Part shown: positions 38,439 through 47,591 of the stretch, piece by piece
Numbering within the stretch: the first letter of the stretch is position 1
How the letters are laid out: each line of letters opens with the position of its first letter
Source: Larix kaempferi
Lineage: Eukaryota > Streptophyta > Pinopsida > Pinales > Pinaceae
Direction: 5' to 3'
Length of the DNA stretch: 64,000 nt
Assembly: GCA_027924585.1 (NCBI GenBank)
Contig: BSBM01001443.1
Location: 408,515-472,514, forward strand
Program-made: the position numbers and the translations under genes
The notes under the pieces: generated by a model
Databases searched by the model: none
The model's input: the letters and a program-made list of their open reading frames with translations, nothing else
Told to the model about the DNA's origin: nothing

Positions 38439-38543
38439 AACTCTGTCAACTTAGACGAGTCGACAGAGTTCATGAACTCTGTCAACTTAGACGAGTCGAC
38501 AGAGTTCATGAACTCTGTCAACTTAGACGAGTCGACAGAGTTC
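38439..38543. repeat. Palindrome array 2, copy 2
   Basis: Two full palindromes plus half-units, one 36 bp unit fewer than in copy 1, with the same AACTTAGACGAGTCGA linker. Confidence 0.9.
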
Positions 38544-38750
38544 TTAAGTAAAACAAGCCTACATACAACTTAGAAATGTTCTTTCAAATTAAAATTAATG
38601 TTAATTTCTTTTCTAAACACAGCCAAATACAACAATTTAAAAAAGTACTCAAAAAATTTCTTTATATTTAAATTTAAATACTCCTCTTCATATTTTAATT
38701 TAAGACATTCTGGACATTCAATTCGACCAACTCCAAGAACTCAATCAACT

Positions 38751-38872
38751 GTACATAGTCCATAGACTCTGTCCAACTGGGCAAAGGCCATGGACTCTGT
38801 CCAACTGGGCAGAGTCCATGGACTCTGTCCAACTGGACAGAGTCCATGGACTCTGCCCAGTTGGACAGAGTG
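38751..38872. repeat. Palindrome array 3, copy 2
   Basis: Three to four CAGAGTCCATGGACTCTG-type palindromes joined by CCAACTGG linkers. It is longer and more diverged than the copy 1 version, so unit gain or loss happened after the copies separated. Confidence 0.85.
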
Positions 38873-38964
38873 CAATATACAGAGAATATGGGAATTACAA
38901 AACGATCAAAAACAATTTATATAAACGGGAATTAGAAGGATTTATCCACCTTACCTCTAAAACG

Positions 38965-39161
38965 CAGCCAAAACAAATGAGCGCGACCTGAAATCTTTCG
39001 GACGACAGCGCAGATAAAATTTCTTCCACCCGAAACAGAGCAGCCGTAGCAGACGAACTGGGAGACCTGCGTAAAATCAATAACATTTTAGCAACAAAAA
39101 ATAGCGATAACACACTTCAATAAAATACACAAGCCGAAAAACAGAAAAACGAAACGATACC
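38965..39161 (-). other. Probable spliced non-coding leader of gene B, copy 2
   Basis: Same splice motifs as copy 1: exon end at 39161, exon 39066-38965 between ACGCAG and GAG|GTAAGG. The prediction rests on motifs alone. Confidence 0.4.
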
Positions 39162-39239
39162 TTCAACCACTGCAAACGCCGTGTCGATCTGTCACCACCC
39201 GCAACTTCTCAACGACGTTCGACCCCGCGCTGTGAAGCC

Positions 39240-39345
39240 CTACAAGCAAGCAGCAAACAGCAAACATATTACACAAGCAGCAAACAGAAAACAGCAAACA
39301 GCAAACAGCAAGCAGCAAGCAGCAAACAGCAAACAAGCAGCAAAC
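39240..39345. repeat. CAGCAAA microsatellite, copy 2
   Basis: Equivalent of 12208-12320. Confidence 0.8.
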
Positions 39346-39735
39346 AATATGTTACATATGTTACCCGCTACATATGTTACCAGCCGAAACGATCTTCATA
39401 CCTGCAGCAACGTCTATGCCGAATCCTCCCTGCGCACCAGAACACCACCACTTACCAGCAGCAAGCAGCAAGCAGCAGACAGTATTACTTACGTGCAGGT
39501 GGCTAAACAACGAGAGGCGAAACAACAACGAACGCTGGACTTACACGCAGGCTTACAGGTCGACAACACACGCCGTCGACCAATAGGGTAGCTAACGGGC
39601 GACAGAGCAGCGGGGTGACGGAGCAGACGGTCGACAGGGCAGCAGGGTGACGGAGCATACGGGCGACTACCAACACGACAGGGGTCCACGAGATCCCACG
39701 ACAATGACGGGAGAGGGGCCGGGACAGAGCTTTTA

Positions 39736-40015
39736 TGCCGAATAATTGTTCGGCCGAACAATTGTTCGGGCCGAACAATTGTTCGGCCGAACAATTGTTC
39801 GGTCGAACAAGTGTTCGGCCGAACAAGTGTTCGGCCGAACAATTATTCGGCCGAACACTTATTTCCACCGCCGTGAGTTTGCTCCGTCCGGCTAGCCCAT
39901 GGCACATATTCCGAGGCCTCCGTTATGTTTGACGGCGGCCCGTTAAAGATTATTCGGCCGAATAACGTTAATTATTCGGCCGAATAATTAACGTTATTCG
40001 GCCGAATAACATACG
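39736..40015. repeat. Right subterminal TTCGGCCGAA palindrome cluster, copy 2
   Basis: About eight perfect TTCGGCCGAA palindromes plus variants (TTCGGGCCGAA, TTCGGTCGAA) lie within 340 bp of the right end. Three of them in the innermost TTATTCGGCCGAATAA form are at 39955-40008. Copy 1 has lost one of these three. Confidence 0.88.
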
Positions 40016-40052
40016 CTAGAGTTCTTACCCCGCCGATTCTCACCAAAGTGTT

Positions 40053-40074
40053 ACCCACCTTCGCGTTTCCACCC
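40053..40074 (-). repeat. Right terminal inverted repeat, copy 2
   Basis: Ends CGCGTTTCCACCC as in copy 1, followed by CTTGAT, whose first bases match the left flank CTT. Confidence 0.8.
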
Positions 40075-40773
40075 CTTGATAGTATGTTCTAGTAGAGATG
40101 GAAGGCATCTAGATAACCACTGTATGCATACAGAATATGGAAAAGTGTTGTGCCAAAGTATTGGTCAAGATAGTTGCATAACTATGTGAATCATATTTGT
40201 ATGAATAATAGGTTATCATGTCAACATGATTTGATGATTATGAAGTATTACTAACCATGTAATTCACTTTGATTTGTAGGAAAGATCATGTGGTATGATC
40301 TACAAAAGAAGGATGATGAACACCGAACAAGTGATGGATGTTCAACAAGAAGACTTACAAATCAAACATACTATAGAAGGATCGTGGCTAGAAGATTCTC
40401 TTAGAAAGAGGAAGAGGATCATGACGAGATGTTTGCTCCAAGTGGCTAGATAATACCATTCTCTTAATGGTGTAATTGAAGAAGAAGTGAGAATCGAGAA
40501 AACTCCCAGGATTCAATTGAAGAAAGCTCTGTACGGGTACCCAAGATCGATAGTCATTTGATGAGCTTAATGATCACCATGGGTGATGCGGATTTCAACC
40601 TTTGCTACAAGGTTGTAGATGGTGTCTATATACAAATGAAATTCTTCTCTTAAATGGATGCAAGAAGGAACTCACCACAGAGTTCGAATGATATTGAGGC
40701 TCATATCAGTAGACCCATCTGACAGGAGATGGCACGGATAGATATGCAGAAGATCACTCAATGCAGAGTGTGA
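40075..40773 (+). other. Copia internal sequence after transposon copy 2, no gene seen
   Basis: Continuation of the copia internal region. No RT motif is seen before about 40790, so the N-terminal half of RT and everything upstream is missing or unrecognisable. Confidence 0.45.
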
Positions 40774-41813
40774 ATGATGTTCAGTCACAGAGGGAGAACT
40801 GATAGATTCTTGACAAGCTTAGGCTTTACCAAAAGTAAAGTTGATCCTAACTTTTACCTTAGCGTTATGGATGATGAACCTGTCAGACTATTACTGTATG
40901 TGGATGATCTCTTTCTGATAGGGAATATGAAACAAATCATGGAAAGCAAGAAGAAGCTAGCTACAGAATTTGAGATGAAAGATCTCGGATTGATGCATTA
41001 CTTCCTAGGTATGGAAGTATGGCAAGGCCTAGAAGGAATATTTCTCAACCAGGGAAAGTATTTGATATGTTGGAATGCAAAGCCATGGCCACTCCCATGG
41101 ATTCCAACTTGAAGCCGTTAACTGATGACTCATCAAAGTTAGTGGATGTGACTCTGTACAGACAGATTATTGGGTCATTGATGTATCTGACGAATACTAG
41201 GCCAGATATATGCTTTGATGTGAACACCTTGAGTCAATATCTAGTGGAACTTGGCCGTGTTCACCTGATAACTGCAAAGCATGTGATGAGGTACCTACAG
41301 GGTACGATAGACTTTGGTCTATGTTATCTCGGAGATCATGACTTCAAATTGTATGGCTACACAGATGTTGATTGGGAAAGAAGTGTATCATACATGAAGA
41401 GCACATCGAGCAGATGTTATTGTCTGGGATCTGCCATGATCTTGTGGTTTAGAAGGAAGCAGTCTAGTGTGGCTCTCAGCATCGCTGAAGCGGAATATAT
41501 AGCTGCTTGATCTGCTAGTTGTGAATCGATATGACTTCGAAAATTGTTATCAGGATTGTTTCACTTGGAGATGGACCCCACTGTGATCTTGTGTGACAAC
41601 CAGAGTTGTATCAAGATGATTGAGAATCCAGTGTTCCATGATAAGTCAAAGCACATAGAGATCCGATATTTTTATATACGGGATATGGTGCAGAAAGGAG
41701 TTATAAAGCTCGATTATGTGAGCACTGATGTACAAGTTGCTGATATATTGACCAAACCCCTGTCTCGAGTAAAGTTTGAGTATTTTCGAGACAAGCTTGG
41801 TGTAGTTTAGAAG
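40774..41813 (+). pseudogene. Copia RT C-terminal half and RNase H
   Basis: RT motif LLLYVDDLFLIG is followed by the linker [16 protein letters not shown]. RNase H has YTDVDWERSVSYMKSTSS, SIAEAEYIAA, KHIEIRYFYIRDMVQKG and ADILTKPLS. It is interrupted by a frameshift near 41060-41100 and stops near 41508 and 41531. The frame ends DKLGVV at 41810. It lacks the N-terminal RT motifs, so it is not functional. Confidence 0.9.
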
Positions 41814-41839
41814 GACCCTCCTCGAAAGGGGGAGTGATA

Positions 41840-42200
41840 TGGTCGATGATTATATGTGGATACCTGTATGGATGATAAGATTGCTTGCATCGATGGTAAG
41901 GTCGATGATGTGGATACCTGTATCAATGATGAGGATACTGTATTGATGATGAGGATACCTGTATCGATGATGAGGATACATGTATCAATGATGAGGATAC
42001 TTGTATCGATGATGAAGATATTGTATCGATGATGAGGATATTGTATCGATGATGAGGATATTGTATCGATGATGAGGATACTTGTATCGATGATGAGGAT
42101 ACATGTATCGATGATGAGGTTACCTGTTTCGATGATGAGGTCAATGATGAGGTTACCTGTCTCGACGATGAGGTCGATGATATCAATGATAAGGTTGATA
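41840..42200. repeat. Copia 3' minisatellite A (GATGAGGATAC units)
   Basis: Tandem, degenerate GATGATGAGGATACYTGTATC units of about 22-24 bp lie between the RNase H stop and the 3' LTR. Confidence 0.85.
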
Positions 42201-42204
42201 AGTG

Positions 42205-42500
42205 GTCCTAAGACTTGTCCTAAGTTGACGAGGGGATTGTATCATCCCCAGACTTCGGTCCCTGAATTGATCCGTAGACAGATGTCTTCGAGAAGTGGTC
42301 CCTAGTGGACGAGAGGAATTGTATCATCCCTGGAATTTGGTCCCTGAATTGATCCATAGACAGATTTCTTCGAGAAGTGGTCCCTAGTGGACGAGAGGGA
42401 TTGTATCATCCCTGGTATTTGGTCCCTGAATTGATCCGTAGACAGATGTCTTCGAGAAATGGTCCCTAGCGGACGAGAGGGATTGAATCATCCCCGGACT
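42205..42500. repeat. Copia 3' minisatellite B (~82 bp units)
   Basis: Three to four units contain GGTCCCTAGTGGACGAGAGG, ATTGTATCATCCCTGG and CAGATGTCTTCGAGAA. Confidence 0.8.
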
Positions 42501-42544
42501 TTGTCTAAGTTGACGAGAGGACTGCATTGTCCCTGAACAGTTGG

Positions 42545-42835
42545 TTCAAAATGTACGTGATCTGGATTGCATCGTCCATAGACATGAGAGGTGTCTTAAA
42601 TTGATAAGGATTGATCATCTAGTAAGTAGATTTGGATTGCATCATCCATAGACATGAGAGGTGTCTTAAATTGATAAGGATTGATCATCCTATAAGTAGA
42701 TCTGGATTGCATCATCCATAGACATGAGAGGTGTCTTAAATTGAGAGGGATTGATCATCCTGTAAGTGGATCAGGATTGTATCATCCTTGGACCTATGTC
42801 CTAAAGTGAGAGGGATTGATCATCCCATAATTGGA
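42545..42835. repeat. Copia 3' minisatellite C (~76 bp units)
   Basis: Three to four units contain GGATTGCATCATCCATAGAC and GAGAGGTGTCTTAAATTGA. Confidence 0.8.
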
Positions 42836-42837
42836 TC

Positions 42838-43145
42838 ATGTGTGATCCAGATGATGTTGTTGAACGAGAGATCCAGATGATGTTGTTGATCGGGAGGTCC
42901 AGATGATGATGTTGTTGATCGAGATATCCAGATGATGTTGTTGATCAAGAGATCCAGATGATGTTGATCGAGAGATCCAGATGATGTTGTTGATCGGTAG
43001 ATCCAGATGATGATATTGTTGATCGAGAGATCTAGATGATGTTGTTGATCGAGAGATCCAAATGATGATGTTGTTGATCAGAAGATCTAGACAATGAGGC
43101 TGTTGATCGAGAGATCCAGATGATGATGTTGTTGTAGCTGATCGA
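42838..43145. repeat. Copia 3' minisatellite D (~27-30 bp units)
   Basis: About ten units of GATCCAGATGATGTTGTTGA followed by TCGAGA. Confidence 0.85.
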
Positions 43146-43333
43146 GTGCTGCAGAAGATGAAGACTTGGTACTGAAGATGTTGATGTTCCAGTATTGAAG
43201 ATCTTGAAGATGTTCCAGTAACTGTTTGAGTTACTGATGATGATTAAAGAAAGCTTCCAATGCTTTATGAATGTATCATGTATAATGTAGTTGATGACTC
43301 CTTGCTCCTGCAGATGTTGTTATAATATCCTTC

Positions 43334-43347
43334 TCATTAAGGGGGAG
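43334..43347 (+). promoter_or_regulatory. Copia polypurine tract
   Basis: ATTAAGGGGGAG lies directly before the TG of the 3' LTR. Confidence 0.75.
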
Positions 43348-43928
43348 TGTTGAAATATTGTAACTTCTAAGAATATTATATTTGTACTTTATTATTCCGG
43401 AGATGTTTCATTCCTCCATAGAGATCTTATTGTATATCCGGAGATGTTTATTCCTCCGTCGAAATGTCGTAACTTGGGTTATTAGACTTCCCTAGTGGGG
43501 TCAGACCAGAGTCAGTTGTATGGGGTGTTTAAGTCCCCTAGTGGGGTTGGCCCAGTCAGCATTATGTTGAGTGGTAAGTTGGGGCTGACCTAGTTAAGGT
43601 TAAAAGACAAGTGAAGTAGTGTATAAATAAAGGAGGTGTGTTCCTCATTTAACACACACACTCACTTATGAAACTCGCATAGGAGAGGGAGAGATCTGCA
43701 AAGGAGGAGAAGGAGCTCATGTTTGGGGATTACATCTTTGTATTTGTTGGTCATCTATATTGAGGAAGATTTGCTGTGTTTTCTACCCCATGAGGGTTTC
43801 CCAGGATAAATTTGTGTCTCTTGTGTTTATGTTGTGCTTGTTGTTCTTTCAATGATCTTGCATATGCTATTGTTGTGAAATTGAATGTAATACTGATGTT
43901 ATCTATCTTAGCATATTGAATCTTAACA
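43348..43928 (+). repeat. Copia 3' LTR (581 bp)
   Basis: Nearly identical to 24802-25382. It is followed by GTTAC, completing the 5 bp target duplication. Confidence 0.9.
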
Positions 43929-43933
43929 GTTAC

Positions 43934-44440
43934 AAGGCTGCTTATGGCTCCCCGGTGCATCCTCTTCTCCTCACCAACCAAAATCCCTTTCTGAGTGAAA
44001 ATGAATGAGGAAATAGGTAGAGCTTGTTTAATGGGAAGGCCAACAGGCCTCACCTTTTGTCTCCTATTCCCCATCCTTTACCTCCTATTTCATTTATTTT
44101 TACATTTAATTCATTTTTTCCTCTCAATGTTACATTTTTTTTGTTTGTCTTGTATTTTTTTATGTTTTGTATCACCTTTAATTATTTTCAAACTACATTG
44201 CTAGTAGTAGCATTATAACCATTAAAGGTTCGTATCCATTTCGGATTAGATTTCAAATGATTTGTTACATTCGACGTTCCATTTAAATTTTGTGTCGACT
44301 TAGAGCTGTTCTTCTAGGTGAAATGTTATATCTCAGTAATATCTAATGAGTTTTGTATAATATCTTGTATGCCCTATAAATATTTTTATTTGCGTAGGAT
44401 TCACAGGTAGTTTCAGGTCGAGAATCACTTTTATTTTTGC
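43934..44440. other. No gene recognised
   Basis: T-rich sequence with short overlapping frames and no motif. Confidence 0.4.
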
Positions 44441-45240
44441 TAGATGGTATATTATACCTTCCTTGCAGACGACATGATCAAGCAAGATTCCAATTGGTGT
44501 GAGAAATATGCACTTCTTAATATTTAAGGATATTAGAATCTTTCAAATGTGTTCCAACCTGAGTTGAAGTGACTATCTGTCTTTCTTTAGCAAGCTACTG
44601 ATCATCTAGTCATCGAAATATACTGCCATTTTTTTGTATATGTATTCTTGAAATGTTTTTACAACTATCCTTGAAAATATTTTCGGGTCATTCTTCATAC
44701 CAAATGGCATAAATCTATAAGAAAATGACCCAAATTCTACCACAAAAATGTTTTTGCTTGATACTCCTTAGCAATTGGTACTTGGTTATATCTTGAAAAA
44801 CCATCTATGAGTGAATAACATTCGTGCCCTGCAATTTCATTGATTATTTTATCTACAAATGGTGTTGGGAAGGGACCTATAATTGTCATTTTATTTAACC
44901 CCCTAAAGTCGACACATATTCAAAGCTTCTTTGGGTCATGTTTCTTTGGTTGCACAACCATTGGGCTAGCCCATTCAGATTTATCAATTGGAAAGATAAT
45001 GTTTGCTACTAACATACTTTCAATCTCTTTTTTGTAATATCTCATTATATTTATGAGTTTGCTTGTATGGTCTCTTCTTGATAGGTTTTGGGTTTGGTAT
45101 AAATTTGAATTTCGTTTCACCCATTTCTTCGACCAATCCTTTTAGATCTTTGTAGTCCCTTGCAAAAATGTCTTGATATTCCTTAAGAAAATCCACAGTT
45201 TATGATGTTTGTTGCTCTTACTAGAAATCGCCTATTTTTT
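44441..45240 (-). pseudogene. Ty3/gypsy RT fragment
   Basis: On the - strand: EYQDIFARDYKDLKGLVEEM near 45190-45130, then KKEIESMLVANIIFPIDKSEWASPMVVQPKKHDPKKL at 45030-44920, then decayed RT down to about 44450 with a frameshift near 45045. It is the same lineage as the + strand gypsy at 13.5-17.7 kb, which reads AAGIIYPVDQSEWAIPMV at the same place. No RNase H, integrase or LTR is attached. Confidence 0.8.
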
Positions 45241-46170
45241 GTTGAAATTTGTACCAAGGAAGTGTTCCCCTAGTGACTTTTTCCTAAGTCACTAAAAGGG
45301 GACAAAGTACATAACCCTTGCATTAATTGTTTGATAAAAGTAATTAATGTCACTTTAGAGTTATAAAGTGACTTTTCAATTTATTTAAGTTGTGGTTGAG
45401 AGAGAAAATATTTAATGGAGAGAAGATATGGACCCCAAGTATGCTCGACTTCCTAACGGTTCAGGGGATTCACTCGGCCACCAATGTTGTCTGACAACTT
45501 GCATATTGGGGCAGTACTCCTCACTCCACAGCTCAAGTAAAACTGATAACCACTTTGCCACAAATGAAAGCTCTTGGTTTACCTCACGGTGGGAACTAGT
45601 CAATCAGGTAGGGGTCGTTGCCATTTTCGCTGGCAGGTCCTCTCAATGGGCCAGCTACTTCAGGGTTCCTATGGTACTCCTCATAATGAGTTTTAGGGCT
45701 TATGCCCAAGTACTTCCCACAATTAAGCGGATAGGGATTATTCTCAGATCCGAACTTGCAATAGATGCGAAAAAAAAAATTGGCATAAATTCCACCCAAC
45801 GAGCCCAAGAAAGTGCTTTGATACTAGATGTGAGGAACCTGCAATAATTAATTGATGAAATACACGATATATCAGATCACGGAATATTTTTATTGGTCGC
45901 AGGACACGTCGAGGGGGAAAACCTCCTTTGAGCAATATCAATACAAATAACTTCATGGTGCCTTCATTGGCCTCAATAAAAAATTATATACTAAGTCTAG
46001 GTGCCAATACTATGGGTCAATACCATGGGACATATAATACTACGGGATGACTTATAAAGCATATGCGTCCAATACTATGGGCTAATACAAACTATGGATC
46101 AACATATAATACTACGGGATGACTTACAAAGCATATGCATCCAACAACAATATACTAACAAAGTAAAGAG
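45241..46170. other. No gene recognised; small direct repeats
   Basis: Frames in both directions at 45428-45847 lack motifs. A short direct repeat (ATAATACTACGGGATGACTTA..AAGCATATGC) occurs at about 46037 and 46106. Confidence 0.4.
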
Positions 46171-47268
46171 AAGAAGCAAGCTACCATCTACAACTTCTAT
46201 CCTTTGCAAATGCAAAACTAGGGGAAAGAAAACAACTATAACCAAAACCGTGGATAAATCAAGTTTAGCCAAATGTCACAACTATTAGGTAAAGAACAAG
46301 ACCACCTACCTGGAAAGACGTCCTTGCTTGCGAGTTGGTTGTCGAGGTGGTAGAAACCTTCTTCCAAGTGGCACAGTCGAGCAAACGGTGTCCAAATAAC
46401 GAAACGGACCGATTTTCTTCTCTTAAATATACCCTTAACCCTATGACTTAATAAATGGATAACGGATGTTGAGAGAACTTTTCACATTACTTATGCAATC
46501 AAACAAAACTTTTCGGGTGCTTTATATCGGGTTGAAATAGATTATGCCTCGATGTATTTCGGGTAATATGTTCCTTTTGCATTGACATTCTCAGCGCTTA
46601 TAACAATACGTGTCTGCTGACCAAACTTACAATATTTTCGACGTAAAAGTAACGCTTCTACCGAGCCTTTCTTTTCGGGTTGAATGAGATATTACCTCGA
46701 TATGCTTCGGACCAGAATCAACTTTGGACGCAACTACTTCAGAGCGAAATTGAGAAGGAACTCGATACATAGCGGTGAAAACATTTTAACTGTTGAGGTA
46801 TTTTGGGACAAAATCGAAGTATCCTCTAATCTTTCTGATGAGAAAAGGTAAGTCAAACCCGACCTCTTCGCATAGAAACTAGGTTCATATGCGATCATAT
46901 CGGCGCGAGATTGTATTGTGCTCCGATCGTTTCGAAGCAAATCTCAATTTTCCAATGACCATTTCGGAGCAAAATTTGATTTTACAGCGACTGTTTCGAC
47001 GAGAAAGTTGATTTTGGCAGCAACTATTTCGAGGAAAAATCGGATTTTTCTCCGACTGTTTCGGCGAAAATTTTGATTTTACTCCGAAACATTAAAACTC
47101 AAAAACACCTTTCGAAGTGCAAAATTCTTTACAAGGAATCAGACTCTAAAAGACTTTGGAAATATAAACAACTAAAATCAAAATAAAATTAAAGGTTAAC
47201 TCAAATTATAAGGAGGGTCCCTAAATCTAAATAATTTGGGGAATGGGTTGCAGCTGCAACAATTGGTG
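46171..47268 (+). repeat. Tat-like 5' LTR (~1.1 kb)
   Basis: It aligns with 54952-56045. At about 46920-47095 there are four to five degenerate ~38 bp units of the form GACTGTTTCGGCGARAAATTTGATTTT, also present in the other LTR. Confidence 0.65.
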
Positions 47269-47291
47269 ACTAACTGGGGAACTCAAATCTC
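47269..47291 (+). promoter_or_regulatory. Tat-like primer-binding site
   Basis: TTGGTGACTAACTGGGGAAC follows the LTR, similar to the TGGCGACT..TGGGGA primer sites of plant Tat/Ogre elements as I recall them. Confidence 0.5.
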
Positions 47292-47591
47292 TGAAAAGTA
47301 GCATAGAAAACTCTTTTGGATGGGACAATTTAATTAGGGTAAGAAACATTTCTACTTATTAATGACTTCTAATTGTAAGAGTCAGGCTTCATTTATTTTC
47401 CTTGTGATTGAAAAAAAATTGTTTTAGTTTGGAATAAGTGTCACCTAGATCATAAATTAATATTAGCTTTAGGGATGGGGCAGTTTGGTTTAGAATTCAC
47501 AACCACTCTCCTGGGGCCAAAGTATGAGGTTCATTTACCTACCTTGTCTCTTGGCAGCAACTAGGTAAGACACAATAGGATCGTAACAATA
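47292..47591. other. Element leader, no gene seen
   Basis: Non-coding sequence between the primer site and the truncated end of the nested - strand element. Confidence 0.4.

Larger units (their letters stand above)
27372..40074 (+). mobile_element. Two-gene DNA transposon, copy 2, apparently intact (12.7 kb)
   Basis: Nearly identical to copy 1 over the full length, with the same gene order and terminal repeats. It sits inside the copia internal region, with different flanking DNA from copy 1. The flanks read CTT (27369-27371) before GGGGTG and CTT (40075-40077) after CACCC. If the extra G is assigned to the flank, the duplication is CTTG on both sides instead. Both genes are open with all splice sites in frame, so this copy could be autonomous. 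Differences from copy 1 are scattered substitutions, repeat-number changes in the palindrome arrays, an 11 bp difference near 8160/35165, and the 4 bp indel in gene B. Confidence 0.92.
24802..43928 (+). mobile_element. Internally deleted Ty1/copia element, split by transposon copy 2
   Basis: Two 581 bp LTRs (24802-25382 and 43348-43928) begin TGTTGAAATATTG and end TTAACA. GTTAC flanks both sides (24797-24801 and 43929-43933). A copia-type primer site (TGGTATCA) follows the 5' LTR, and a purine run (AAGGGGGAG) precedes the 3' LTR. Without the inserted DNA transposon the element is about 6.4 kb. It retains only the C-terminal half of RT and RNase H. No gag, protease or integrase was found, so it depends on helpers or is dead. 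The 3' untranslated part carries several tandem repeat families. Confidence 0.9.

Noticed and set aside
325-40074. Copies 1 and 2 as a segmental duplication
   Set aside because: Identity stops exactly at the terminal repeats, the flanks are unrelated, and each copy has its own short target duplication.
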